NCBI RefSeq assembly: GCF_029227915.1
Contig: NC_079876.1
Span: forward strand, 14,198,001 to 14,262,000
DNA: 64,000 nucleotides
Source: Hydractinia symbiolongicarpus
Lineage: Eukaryota; Cnidaria; Hydrozoa; Anthoathecata; Hydractiniidae
Direction of reading: 5' to 3'
The notes beneath the pieces are model-generated. The model saw only the letters and a list, made by a program, of their open reading frames with translations. It did no database searches and was not told the origin of the DNA. The translations under genes were made by a program, and so were the position numbers. Shown one piece after another: positions 34,779 to 49,400 of this stretch. Positions within the stretch are counted from its first letter, which is position 1, and each line of letters starts with the position of its first letter.

Positions 34779-37428
34779 ACTTTTTACCATTTTAAAGTTT
34801 TTAGGATATTATAAATTCTGCTTGCATTAATTAGAAACTACAGGGCACTGAGATATTGCGTAAAACTTTTAACAAGCCTGTTTATATAGGTTTTAAATCC
34901 CTTTTTTTAAAAGAAACCTGTGTTTTGTAATTTTGCAGGCAAGCCTTCAGCTTTTAAAAGCTAACAAAATATATAATATAAAGAATATAGTTTAGTTACT
35001 TCTGACAATAATTTATTGTATGGACTGATTTCTAAAATCATTGAGGTATTTTCTTTCCATGAAACAACCCTTTAGAGCAATTAGTCAATAGTTTATAGGT
35101 GTAATTTAAGGTTTTAGAAATATGAAATAATAGGTAGATATTTATTTTAGCTTGTAATTAATTTCAAAGTAACATTTTGTAAAACAGAACATATACTGAT
35201 ATTAGATATATACTGACTTTCAAATCTAAGGAATTACAGTGCTTTTCATTAGGCGCTCATGCCTCCAGCTCTCAGGGTTTAAGCACCGGCACTTCACTTG
35301 CTCAATTACCATTACATTAAAGGTGGTAGTGTTTTTGTATTTTTTGTTACTTGTTAAAAAAAGATTGTCTGAAAACCCTTGAAGGTTATAACTTATCTTT
35401 GGCTTTTAAAGTTGACAAAATACAGGGGTTTGTGGCTAAAAAAAATTTTATTGGGTGAAATATTACAAGTTACGAGCTGCACCCCGGAACAGTTTACTGC
35501 AAATTCAAATAAAAACTAAGAAAATGTGTCAAGAAGAAGTATATTAATATAAATTCTAACTAATAATAATAAGTGTTACTTAAACGAAAATTCTGGTCTT
35601 ACCTTAATTTTTAAAAGCAAAATAATTTTATTAGGTACTTGTTGCTTATCATCCCTCTCTCGAAGGGTTAAGGTTAAGGTTAGGGTTAGGGTTAGCCCCT
35701 TGAGGGAAGGCATAACCGACAAGTAGTATAGCACAGTTTATTTTAATGACAAATATAGGTTATATATTTTCTCAAATTTGTGTATTTATTGTCAGTAGAT
35801 GGATTTTTTTGTTTACAAGCAAATGTGTGAAACTGTGAATCGGGAAGTGTTAGGAAAACAACATAACGGATGAGCAGAAGGTTACCTGCTTTACTCCTCT
35901 GCTTTCCAAGTACTTCCCCTTCTTTTACTTTGTGCATAGTATTTGTAACTTGGTAGGCTTCATATTTGCGTAATAATTGTCAGGAGTTTCTTCATTATCA
36001 TTCTTAATAATAAGTTGTAAGAATTTTTAAATCTTGAGGAAACAAATTACTGAATTTTAGATTTAGCCTAAATCCGAAACAATAGCTTCTGCAAAAGTTT
36101 TGCACAATGAGTTTTTCTCAAAAATATTTTACAAAATTTTCCATTTCAATGTTTCATTTCTTTGCACTTTGATTTATTTGCAGTACCTAAATTCTTTTTT
36201 ACTTCATTTGATATGAGATTTGTTGTAAGATACTGATTTTGCTTCTAAAATAAATCTCTGATATTTGCAAAAATTTCTTCTGCAAATAATTTGTGACCTT
36301 AAGGTCTATGAAACCCTTTTAAATCCCCATATTAACATACGATAGTTTTTTATTACTAGTAGGAATAAAACGGGTAACAAATTATATATTTATGAATTGT
36401 ATTTTTCTTTTTATATTTAGTGTTATTTTTTTATATTTAATATAAATAGACGGCTAGTGATGTTGGAGGTAATTCAATAATATAAAGTGTTTTTTTTTTC
36501 TTTCTATAGCTGCTTGTTTTGGTTTGTATGATTTAAGTAATGTGCTTTTATGATAGATACTGAAGTAAATTGTATTAAGAGTTTCTACAGTAAAAAAAAG
36601 TTAAGGGAAGGTCTGTTGTTTTCCATTATGGTCGGATATATAAGGAAACCTCTGTATAGTCTAAGAATTTTTTTTGTCTACAACAAACGCGTACAAGAAT
36701 GGTTTTATTTTTGGCAAACGATTTTCTGTTTATTATATCTGCAGTTGTCCATGGTTACTTGTAAGGAAAAGAATTTTGAATTCACAATACAATGATTGAA
36801 TTTTTTCATTTTTGTTTTTTATTTAAAGTCAAAAAATTTTATTTGTAGAAATCATGTGAAAAGAGAAAATGCTAATGTCATAGTGATTTGTAATCTTCAA
36901 TTTTTAGGATCTATACGATACGATCTTCTGATGTATGTTGCCATGATGGTTATATTGACAACAAATATTTGTCGTTAAATTCCGGTTACAATTGACTGCA
37001 ACAAATTTTAAATGGAGAAAACTAGTCGTAGGAAAGAATATTATTAAGTTTTGAACAAAAATTTAAAACAGATGGGGTTTTGGGATCATTGCAACAAAAT
37101 TTGATCAGAATAAATAGTTTTCAAATTAAAGGGGACCACAATCAACTAATCAACAACAAAAGATGTTTTGCTGGACAATACAATTTGTATTGTATTCTAT
37201 AATTCTTTTTCAAAAAAAATCTTCATTCGAAGAAATTGCTACCGCACAATTTTTATTTTGCCACGTTTTTTGTTTATTTTTTGAATTTTTTTGTCATGTC
37301 TTTACTTGGTTGCCACAACTTTGTTGGATGCCTTGCAAGATTTTAATTATTTTCTTCTTTCCATAATATATATTTATTTATAAGATATAAATACTTATTT
37401 TTAGGTGTATAAATATAAAATTGTGACC
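34779..37428. other. Intergenic region between SLC35E1 and ClpP genes
   Basis: Apart from the small inverted repeat with telomere-like core at 35632-35729, no gene or element was recognised. The first few hundred bases are presumably the SLC35E1 3' untranslated region. Confidence 0.5.
35632..35729. mobile_element. Short inverted-repeat element with interstitial telomere-like core
   Basis: The outer segments TACTTGTTGCTTATC and GATAACCGACAAGTA-like (right end CATAACCGACAAGTA) are imperfect inverted repeats, continuing inward through CCCTCTC/GAGGGAAGG and AAGGG/CCCCTT. The core at about 35666-35695 is GGTTAAGGTTAAGG followed by three TTAGGG-type units. It looks like a foldback MITE whose centre resembles metazoan telomere repeat. 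Confidence 0.6.
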
Positions 37429-40400
37429 ATGTTTCGAAACAAAATGCTGGTGAGATGATTTCTTTTTCAATTTAACTCTCAAATATTGTCAACGGGTGAA
37501 ACAAAAACCTGTTAAAAAATTGCTAAGTCAAACACTAACAGGGGTCGTGGACCAAAATAATACGGGCTTGGAATATGAAAAGTATGAGAATTGTACTAGG
37601 AGTTTAAGTTAAAACTCAAGCGAAAATTTAAAAGTACGACGAAACCTTTATAGCCGACCTTTTATTTTCTGATTCATTGAAATAGACCTGTTAAAATTTA
37701 AATTATTTTTTTGAATTTGAATAAGTAAATTCAATCTAACATTCGAGCTAAATTCGAATAGCTTGGATATACCACAATCACGAGACATCAATTTTATATT
37801 TTTTAGTCTTTCAGGCTCGGTTTTTAGAGAGCTCCCTAAGGTTTTAGAAACATATTGCTCTTTTTAACTTTTTCCAAACATGTTTTCCGACCAAAAGAAC
37901 AAACCAAACAATCTATGTAAGTGTCATTGTAATTGTAGGTTCTACAATTTTGCATAAGACTCTTGCTCAATGACATTAACAGTATTAAGCAGACTCTGCC
38001 TATTCTTTATTGACGTATTATATTTTCTTCTAAGAAAGCTATATCAACAACCTGCTTTCATTGTGTCAGAGCAAATGCAAGAAGAGCAGTGTCATATGTA
38101 CCTATCGTTGTGGAACAGTCAGTAAGTTGTTATTTATTGCCTTGTTTTGTTTCATTGTCCATGGCTTGTTTTCCCCACTTTGTCTTCTTTTGTCTTGTCA
38201 TGACGTCATCACGTCTTCCGTAACCTTCTAGTACTTGTCTTATCTTGTCTTGTGCTGGCTTGCCTTATCATGGCTTGTTTTCCCTTGCATTGTCTGTTTT
38301 TGTTATGTCTTGTACCACATGTCTCATTTTGTATTACTTGTCTAGTTGTGTTATTCGCCTTATACCGCCTTATACTGACCTTTTTGTCTCTTCCTCGTTT
38401 ATCTAGTATGGCGCGCTGTTTATAGGGCTGTTATATTGGTTGTTTTATTCGTTCTACTAATCAAAGTTCGTTCTGGTTTAATAATTTTTTTGTTTATCTG
38501 GTGTGCAACTTTGTGTGTAATAACGCCAATCAGAGCTGGGTAATTTTCTTCTTTTCAAGTAACATCACATATTTTACTTTTGTAGGGGCGTTCAGAACGA
38601 GCGTATGATATATACTCAAGATTGTTAAAAGAAAGAATAATATGTTTGTTTGGACCTGTAAGTTATTTATTTATTTATTTATTTATTTTGTAATGCCAAT
38701 ATTAGGACCAACAATGAGTATGTTTATTATTTTTTATTGACAATATATTTCGGATAAACATTATCCATCATCAGGTCTAAAAGCAAATAAATAATGTTAA
38801 AAACAGTTAAAAACAAGTATAAAATTATTCAACATATCATACATAAACTACACCTCACACTACAACAAATCAAATTTACAAGAAAATCTAAAAACAAAAC
38901 GAGTTTAGAAGAGAGTAAGGTAATTAAATTTTTATTACCAATGCTCTGCTTCTATATTCGTCTTTTGTATTTAAAACCGGTTTGATGTAATTGATCTTTA
39001 ACGCCTCAAGAGTCATTAAATGATAAACGTTCCGTGTTGATGAACATAAAATTGATACATTTTCCATTGTTAAAGATTATTGCAATCGTCGAAATGCTTT
39101 CCCACCGGACCAGTTCTTTTATGTTCCTTAAGTCGTTTGATTAAATGTCGGCTCGTCTGTCCGACATAGCACGAGTTGCATCGTGGACATTCTATTTTGT
39201 ATACCAAACAACTTTTGAAACATTTTTCAATTACAGGTTTCAATAGAGGCAAAGAACTTTTCAACTTTTTCAATGTGAAAATAATTTTACACGGAATATT
39301 CAACTTTCTCATAGAAGTTTCAAATTTCTCCGAAACTCGCCCACGGTATTGAATGAAAATCATCTTCTCTTCAGACTCTTCTTTCTCGTTTTCTTCATCA
39401 GGATTCTCGTTATCATTATTTTCCATAATCTTAGATATCGTACTTTTAATTATCGGGTCATAGAAAGCTTTCGGATATTGATTTTTCTCAAGAACAGTTT
39501 TACCTTTTTCTAGACTTTGGTGAAAATTCGACAATGTGCTACACGCTCGATATATTCGATGAACTAGGCCGGATACGACTGACCGTTTATATTACAGACG
39601 AGCCGACATTTAATCAAACGACTTAAGAAACATAAAAGAACTGGTCCGGTGGGAAAGCATTTCGACGATTGCAATAATCTTTTAACAATGGAAAATGTAT
39701 CAATTTTATGTTCATCAACACGGAACGTTTATCATTTAATGACTCTTGAGGCGTTAATGATCAATTACATCAAACCGGTTTTAAATACAAAAGACGAATA
39801 TAGAAGCAGAGCATTGTTAATAAAAATTTAATTACCTTACTCTCTTCTAAACTCGTTTTGTTTTTAGATTTTCTTGTAAATTTGATTTGTTGTAGTGTGA
39901 GGTGTAGTTTATGTATGATATGTTGAATAATTTTATACTTGTTTTTAACTGTTTTAACATTATTTATTTGCTTTTAGACCTGATGATGGATAATGTTTAT
40001 CCGAAATATATTGTCAATAAAAAATAATAAACATACTCATTGTTGGTCCTAATATTGGTATTTTATCGTGAAGCCACAATGTTTTTATCTTATTCGGTAT
40101 TTTCTAATGCTTCTGCTCTTTGATTTTAATGTCAATGCTACTCGTCTTTGCTCTGTGATGGGAATTCTTTTGGATTGACTGTTCCCTTTTAAATCATGAA
40201 TGCTTAGGCAGCTGTAACTGTTTAGGAGTCTGCCATGTGGACTTTGGAAGAGTACAACAGAGTGCGCTCATGGAAAAAAGATTTTTTTTAAAGCTTCACA
40301 TGTTGTTGCTTTTTCAATTTTCAGGTTATGGAAACTATTTACGTAGAATTTTTCTCATAGAAGGTTCTGTTATTGCCGAACGAAAGTGCTCTTGGTAAAA

Positions 40401-43400
40401 AAAGGCAGAACCATCTGGAAAAAAGTCTTGAAATTTATTTTAATGAGTAGGCACCGTGTCCAACTTTTAGTTAGAACATGCAAGCTGGGAAATGACTAAA
40501 ATAAGATCGCTTTAGACCAACTCGTTGTTGAAAAGGTTTAAAACAACGTTATGTTTATAAAAACGTATTTCTTAAGCATAAGCTGATAACAACAACAAAA
40601 AAAAAGATAAAAAAGCGTGGCAAAAAATTTAAAATCAATTTTTTGTTTTATTTCCAATGCTTGATAAACAATAAGAGCAAAATAAGAACCTTGGAATTTA
40701 CGTCGAGCCTGATTGCCTTATTATGAAAAATACCTGTAATTGTCTGCCTCTGCGCCATTTTGTGGTCGTGCAAATGCGATATACTATTGACTTATTTGCG
40801 AGGAGTGAAGAATAGTTGTGCTAAAGAGCATGAATTTAAATATCACAAAGTTAATTTTTTATGTGCTTATAACAAGTGTGTGAATAATCCATCATAGCTG
40901 CTATCTTTAATTTTTTTACTATTTTCATGTTTTAGATTGATGATACATTATCCAGTGTTATTGTCGCACAACTTCTATTTTTACAGTCTGAAAGTAGCAA
41001 AAAACCTATCCACATGTATATAAACAGTCCGGGTGAGTTTTTGGTCTTATTAGTTGTTTGGGTGTTGTTGTTGTTGTTGTCCATTCTGCCGGTGTTGTCG
41101 ATGTTATACGATGTTATTGTTTTTAAAAATTATTGCATTTTCCATTATCGACTTTGTTTGTAGCCATTACTTCACGTAAAAAAATTGTGATTTTATCAGC
41201 CACTTGAGATCCGCGGTTGTTGGACTTAGAGTTGCAATTTCATAGAAATACAGACTGGGCATAAAATGTTGGTAATAAAAAACCCGGAAGATTTCTATAT
41301 GATTGTTGTCAGTCTTTGTCCATGTTTAATTACTGACAGAAATCCTGCCCGTGTCCCTGCAAACACACATACGCACACACTAACTGGGGGGCAAATGATT
41401 TCAAATTTGTCAAAATTTTGCTATTAAAATTTTAGTGAAGATTTTTATTTCTTAGTGCATCATTTTACAAGGTCAGATATATATTTTAGAGAATTATCTG
41501 TATTTAATTGAGATTTGTCATTCCATATTGAAATTGTCATAGCACAGCAAAAATAAATTTGACATGATGGAATCTAAAACTTAATGGCATATAAACTAGA
41601 GCAATGAAAAATAAATAGAAAGAAGGGGATGACTTCATGCAATGGTTGCCTTAAGTAGTTGCTTTGATGCTTGTGAAAATATTTCATTAAAGAAAGACGC
41701 ATATGTTTTGACTTACTGCAAGCTGCAAGCATGCTCCAATTTTGTCTGGTCAAAAGTTTTTCTAACACCTTTTGTTTTTAAACATTTAGGTGGATCGGTA
41801 ACATCTGGTCTTGCTATCTACGACACAATGCAGGTATGTGTTAAACATAATAAGTTTCATATCAGTATAAGTTGCGACCAATATGCAACAACACCATCCT
41901 GTATTTAGCTATTTCGTAGGTGTGTATGTTTGTAGCAGTTGAAACATAAGGGCCGTTTTACACACACTGCAAAAATCGTTAAAATAAACGTAGTGTTTAT
42001 GATAGTTAACAGAAGACGTTTTTGTAAGTATAAAAACATATTACCTTATTTGATGCCAGATTGTTGCATTTATCATCCTGGAATTTTCTATCTTTTAAGG
42101 CCCAAATACACGACATGATTTTTGTCGTATGGATAAAAAAGCCATACATGAGTTTATCTTTAAAAAAAGTTTAATCGAAGTCGGAAACTCGTTTCTTTGT
42201 ACCTCGTGTGCTCTTACAACTATATAAGACATTCAAGCAAAAAGTTTCAGTACCGTGTTCCACGATTTTTTTATTTTAAGAATGTGCTCTATTTGATGGG
42301 ATTTCAGACTAAAACAATAGGTCAATTGTTTAGACTAACAGAGAAACAAGAAATTTCAGGTTAAAAACAATAGGTCTGTTTAGACTAATAGAGATGCAAA
42401 AAATTTCAGGTTAAAAACAAAAGGTCTATTGTTTAAACTAATAGAGATGCAAAAAATTTCAGGTTAAAAACAATAGGTCTATTGTTTAGACTAATAGAGA
42501 AACAAAAAATTTCAGGTTAAAAACAAACGGTCTATTGTTTAGACTAAAAGAGAAACAAAAAATTTCAGGTTAAAAACAATAGGTCTATTGTTTAAACTAA
42601 TAGAGAAACAAGAAATTTCAGGTTAAAAACAAAAGGTCTATTGTTTAGACTAATAGAGAAACAAGAAATTTCAGGTTAAAAACAATAGGTCTATTGTTTA
42701 AACTAATAGAGAAACAAGAAATTTCAGGTTAAAAACAAACGGTCTATTGTTTAGACTAAAAGAGAAACAAAAAATTTCAGGTTAAAAACAATAGGTCTAT
42801 TGTTTAAACTAATAGAGAAACAAGAAATTTCAGGTTAAAAACAATAGGTCTATTGTTTAGACTAATAGAGAAACAAGAAATTTCAGGTTAAAAACAATAG
42901 GACTATTGTTTAAACTAATAGAGAAACAAGAAATTTCAGGTTAAAAACAATAGGTCTATTGTTTAGACTAATAGAGAAACAAGAAATTTCAGGTTAAAAA
43001 CAATAGGTCAATTGTTTAGACTAATAGAGAAACAAGAAATTTCAGGTTAAAAACAAACGGTCTATTGTTTAGACTAAAAGAGAAACAAAAAATTCATGTT
43101 AAAAACAATAGGTCTATTGTTTAAACTAATAGAGAAACAAGAAATTTCAGGTTAAAAACAATAGGTCTATTGTTTAAACTAATAGAGAAACAAAAAATTT
43201 CAGGTTAAAAACAATAGGTCTATTGTTTAAACTAATAGAGAAACAAAAAATTTCAGGTTAAAAACAAACGGTCTATTGTTTAGACTAATAGAGAAACAAA
43301 AAATTCAGGTTAAAAACAATAGGTCTATTGTTTAGACTAATAGAGAAACAAAAAATTTCAGGTTAAAAACAATAGGTCTATTGTTTAAACTAATAGAGAA

Positions 43401-46400
43401 ACAAGAAATTTCAGGTTAAAAACAATAGGTCTATTGTTTAAACTAATAGAGAAACAAGAAATTTCAGGTTAAAAACAATAGGTCTATTGTTTAAACTAAT
43501 AGAGAAACAAAAAATTTCAGGTTAAAAACAAACGGTCTATTGTTTAGACTAATAGAGAAACAAAAAATTTCAGGTTAAAAACAATAGGTCTATTGTTTAA
43601 ACTAATAGAGAAACAAGAAATTTCAGGTTAAAAACAATAGGTCTATTGTTTAAACTAATAGAGAAACAAAAAATTTCAGGTTAAAAACAATAGGTCTATT
43701 GTTTAGACTGATAGAGAAACAAAAAATTTCAGGTTAAAAACAATAGGTCTATTGTTTAGACTAATAGAGAAACAAAAAATTCAGGTTAAAAACAATAGGT
43801 CTATTGTTTAAACTAATAGAGAAACAAGAAATTTCAGGTTAAAAACAATAGGTCTATTGTTTAGACTAATAGAGAAACAAGAAATTTCAGGTTAAAAACA
43901 AAAGGTCTATTGTTTAAACTAATAGAGAAACAAGAAATTTCAGGTTAAAAACAATAGGTCTATTGTTTAGACTAATAGAGAAACAAGAAATTTCAGGTTA
44001 AAAACAATAGGTCAATTGTTTAGACTAATAGAGAAACAAGAAATTTCAGGTTAAAAACAAACGGTCTATTGTTTAGACTAAAAGAGAAACAAAAAATTCA
44101 TGTTAAAAACAATAGGTCTATTGTTTAAACTAATAGAGAAACAAGAAATTTCAGGTTAAAAACAATAGGTCTATTGTTTAGACTAATAGAGAAACAAGAA
44201 ATTTCAGGTTAAAAACAATAGGTCTATTGTTTAGACTAATAGAGAAACAAGAAATTTCAGGTTAAAAACAATAGGTCAAATGTTTAGACTAATAGAGAAA
44301 CAAGAAATTTCAGGTTAAAAACAATAGGTCTATTGTTTAGACTAATAGAGAAACAAGAAATTTCAGGTTAAAAACAATAGGTCTATTGTTTAGACTAATA
44401 GAGAAACAAAAAATTTCAGGTTAAAAACAATAGGTCAAATGTTTAGACTAATAGAGAAACAAGAAATTTCAGGTTAAAAACAAAAGATCTATTGTTTAAA
44501 CTAATAGAGAAACAAGAAATTTCAGGTTAAAAACAATAGGTCTATTGTTTAAACTAATAGAGAAACAAAAAATTTCAGGTTAAAAACAATAGGTCTATTG
44601 TTTAAACTAATAGAGAAACAAGAAATTTCAGGTTAAAAACAATAGGTCTATTGTTTAGACTAATAGAGAAACAAGAAATTTCAGGTTAAAAACAATAGGT
44701 CAAATGTTTAGACTAATAGAGAAACAGGAAATTTCAGGTTAAAAACAAACGGTCTATTGTTTAGACTAATAGAGAAACAAAAAATTCATGTTAAAAACAA
44801 TAGGTCTATTGTTTAAACTAATAGAGATGCAAGAAATTTCAGGTTAAAAACAATAGGTCTATTGTTTAGACTAATAGAGAAACAAGAAATTTCAGGTTAA
44901 AAACAAAAGGTCTATTGTTTAAACTAATAGAGATGCAAAAAATTTCAGGTTAAAAACAATAGGTCTATTGTTTAAACTAATAGAGAAACAAAAATTTCAG
45001 GTTAAAAACAATAGGTCTATTGTTTAGACTAATAGAGAAACAAGAAATTTCAGGTTAAAAACAATAGGTCTATTGTTTAGACTAATAGAGAAACAGGAAA
45101 TTTCAGGTTAAAAACAAAAGGTCTATTGTTTAAACTAATAGAGAAACAAGAAATTTCAGGTTAAAAACAAAAGGTCTATTGTTTAAACTAATAGAGAAAC
45201 AAAAAATTTCAGGTTAAAAACAAACGGTCTATTGTTTAAACTAATGGAGATGCAATAAATTTCAGGTTAAAAACAATAGGTCTATTGTTTAAACTAATAG
45301 AGATGCAAAAAATTTCAGGTTAAAAACAAAAGGTCTATTGTTTAAACTAATGGAGATGCAATAAATTTCAGGTTAAAAACAATAGGTCTATTGTTTAGAC
45401 TAATGGAGATGCAATAAATTTCAGGTTAAAAACAATAGGTCAAATGTTTAGACTAATAGAGAAACAAGAAATTTCAGGTTAAAAACAAACGGTCTATTGT
45501 TTAAACTAATAGAGAAACAAGAAATTTCAGGTTAAAAACAATAGGTCTATTGTTTAAACTAATAGAGAAACAAGAAATTTCAGGTTAAAAACAATAGGTC
45601 TATTGTTTAGACTAATAGAGATGCAAAAAATTTCAGGTTAAAAACAATAGGTCTATTGTTTAGACTAATAGAGAAACAAAAATTTCAGGTTAAAAACAAA
45701 CGGTCTATTGTTTAGACTAATAGAGAAACAAGAAATTTCAGGTTAAAAACAATAGGTCTATTGTTTAGACTAATAGAGAAACAAAAAATTTCAGGTTAAA
45801 AACAAAAGGTCTATTGTTTAAACTAATAGAGATGCAAAAAATTTCAGGTTAAAAACAAAAGGTCTATTATTTAAACTAATAGAGAAACAAGAAATTTCAG
45901 ATTGAAAACAATAGGTCTATTGTTTAGACTAATAGAGATGCAAAAAATTTCAGGTTAAAAACAAAAGGTCTATTGTTTAAACTAATAGAGATGCAATAAA
46001 TTTCAGGTTAAAAACAAAAGGTCTATTATTTAAACTAATAGAGATGCAAAAAATTTCAGGTTAAAAACAATAGGTCTATTGTTTAGACTAATAGAGAAAC
46101 AAGAAATTTCAGGTTAAAAACAATAGGTCTATTGTTTAGACTAATAGAGAAACAAAAAATTCATGTTAAAAACAATAGGTCTATTGTTTAGACTAATAGA
46201 GAAACAAGAAATTTCAGGTTAAAAACAATAGGTCTATTGTTTAAACTAATAGAGAAACAAGAAATTTCAGGTTAAAAACAATAGGTCTATTGTTTAGACT
46301 AATAGAGAAACAAGAAATTTCAGGTTAAAAACAATAGGTCAATTGTTTAGACTAATAGAGAAACAAGAAATTTCAGGTTAAAAACAAACGGTCTATTGTT

Positions 46401-49400
46401 TAGACTAAAAGAGAAACAAAAAATTCATGTTAAAAACAATAGGTCTATTGTTTAAACTAATAGAGAAACAAGAAATTTCAGGTTAAAAACAATAGGTCTA
46501 TTGTTTAAACTAATAGAGAAACAAAAAATTTCAGGTTAAAAACAATAGGTCTATTGTTTAAACTAATAGAGAAACAAAAAATTCAGGTTAAAAACAATAG
46601 GTCTATTGTTTAGACTAATAGAGAAACAAAAAATTTCAGGTTAAAAACAATAGGTCTATTGTTTAAACTAATAGAGAAACAAGAAATTTCAGGTTAAAAA
46701 CAATAGGTCTATTGTTTAAACTAATAGAGAAACAAGAAATTTCAGGTTAAAAACAATAGGTCTATTGTTTAAACTAATAGAGAAACAAAAAATTTCAGGT
46801 TAAAAACAAACGGTCTATTGTTTAGACTAATAGAGAAACAAAAAATTTCAGGTTAAAAACAATAGGTCTATTGTTTAAACTAATAGAGAAACAAGAAATT
46901 TCAGGTTAAAAACAATAGGTCTATTGTTTAAACTAATAGAGAAACAAAAAATTTCAGGTTAAAAACAATAGGTCTATTGTTTAGACTGATAGAGAAACAA
47001 AAAATTTCAGGTTAAAAACAATAGGTCTATTGTTTAGACTAATAGAGAAACAAAAAATTCAGGTTAAAAACAATAGGTCTATTGTTTAAACTAATAGAGA
47101 AACAAGAAATTTCAGGTTAAAAACAATAGGTCTATTGTTTAGACTAATAGAGAAACAAGAAATTTCAGGTTAAAAACAAAAGGTCTATTGTTTAAACTAA
47201 TAGAGAAACAAGAAATTTCAGGTTAAAAACAATAGGTCTATTGTTTAGACTAATAGAGAAACAAGAAATTTCAGGTTAAAAACAATAGGTCAATTGTTTA
47301 GACTAATAGAGAAACAAGAAATTTCAGGTTAAAAACAAACGGTCTATTGTTTAGACTAAAAGAGAAACAAAAAATTCATGTTAAAAACAATAGGTCTATT
47401 GTTTAAACTAATAGAGAAACAAGAAATTTCAGGTTAAAAACAATAGGTCTATTGTTTAGACTAATAGAGAAACAAGAAATTTCAGGTTAAAAACAATAGG
47501 TCTATTGTTTAGACTAATAGAGAAACAAGAAATTTCAGGTTAAAAACAATAGGTCAAATGTTTAGACTAATAGAGAAACAAGAAATTTCAGGTTAAAAAC
47601 AATAGGTCTATTGTTTAGACTAATAGAGAAACAAGAAATTTCAGGTTAAAAACAATAGGTCTATTGTTTAGACTAATAGAGAAACAAAAAATTTCAGGTT
47701 AAAAACAATAGGTCAAATGTTTAGACTAATAGAGAAACAAGAAATTTCAGGTTAAAAACAAAAGATCTATTGTTTAAACTAATAGAGAAACAAGAAATTT
47801 CAGGTTAAAAACAATAGGTCTATTGTTTAAACTAATAGAGAAACAAAAAATTTCAGGTTAAAAACAATAGGTCTATTGTTTAAACTAATAGAGAAACAAG
47901 AAATTTCAGGTTAAAAACAATAGGTCTATTGTTTAGACTAATAGAGAAACAAGAAATTTCAGGTTAAAAACAATAGGTCAAATGTTTAGACTAATAGAGA
48001 AACAGGAAATTTCAGGTTAAAAACAAACGGTCTATTGTTTAGACTAATAGAGAAACAAAAAATTCATGTTAAAAACAATAGGTCTATTGTTTAAACTAAT
48101 AGAGATGCAAGAAATTTCAGGTTAAAAACAATAGGTCTATTGTTTAGACTAATAGAGAAACAAGAAATTTCAGGTTAAAAACAAAAGGTCTATTGTTTAA
48201 ACTAATAGAGATGCAAAAAATTTCAGGTTAAAAACAATAGGTCTATTGTTTAAACTAATAGAGAAACAAAAATTTCAGGTTAAAAACAATAGGTCTATTG
48301 TTTAGACTAATAGAGAAACAAGAAATTTCAGGTTAAAAACAAAAGGTCTATTGTTTAAACTAATAGAGAAACAAAAAATTTCAGGTTAAAAACAAACGGT
48401 CTATTGTTTAAACTAATGGAGATGCAATAAATTTCAGGTTAAAAACAATAGGTCTATTGTTTAAACTAATAGAGATGCAAAAAATTTCAGGTTAAAAACA
48501 AAAGGTCTATTGTTTAAACTAATGGAGATGCAATAAATTTCAGGTTAAAAACAATAGGTCTATTGTTTAGACTAATGGAGATGCAATAAATTTCAGGTTA
48601 AAAACAATAGGTCAAATGTTTAGACTAATAGAGAAACAAGAAATTTCAGGTTAAAAACAAACGGTCTATTGTTTAAACTAATAGAGAAACAAGAAATTTC
48701 AGGTTAAAAACAATAGGTCTATTGTTTAAACTAATAGAGAAACAAGAAATTTCAGGTTAAAAACAATAGGTCTATTGTTTAGACTAATAGAGATGCAAAA
48801 AATTTCAGGTTAAAAACAATAGGTCTATTGTTTAGACTAATAGAGAAACAAAAATTTCAGGTTAAAAACAAACGGTCTATTGTTTAGACTAATAGAGAAA
48901 CAAGAAATTTCAGGTTAAAAACAATAGGTCTATTGTTTAGACTAATAGAGAAACAAAAAATTTCAGGTTAAAAACAAAAGGTCTATTGTTTAAACTAATA
49001 GAGATGCAAAAAATTTCAGGTTAAAAACAAAAGGTCTATTATTTAAACTAATAGAGAAACAAGAAATTTCAGATTGAAAACAATAGGTCTATTGTTTAGA
49101 CTAATAGAGATGCAAAAAATTTCAGGTTAAAAACAAAAGGTCTATTGTTTAAACTAATAGAGATGCAATAAATTTCAGGTTAAAAACAAAAGGTCTATTA
49201 TTTAAACTAATAGAGATGCAAAAAATTTCAGGTTAAAAACAATAGGTCTATTGTTTAGACTAATAGAGAAACAAGAAATTTCAGGTTAAAAACAATAGGT
49301 CTATTGTTTAGACTAATAGAGAAACAAAAAATTCATGTTAAAAACAATAGGTCTATTGTTTAGACTAATAGAGAAACAAGAAATTTCAGGTTAAAAACAA

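Larger units (their letters stand above)
38695..40058. mobile_element. Penelope-like element arranged as a long inverted repeat
   Basis: Arms 38695-39157 and 39596-40058 are near-perfect reverse complements of about 463 bp each, separated by a 438-bp spacer. Both arms carry the C-terminal coding part of a Penelope-like element and its 3' tail; the spacer extends the coding sequence further upstream in the left (minus-strand) copy only. The reverse transcriptase domain is missing, so it is a 5'-truncated insertion with an inverted partial second copy, as seen with Penelope-like elements. It lies inside ClpP intron 3. Confidence 0.85.
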
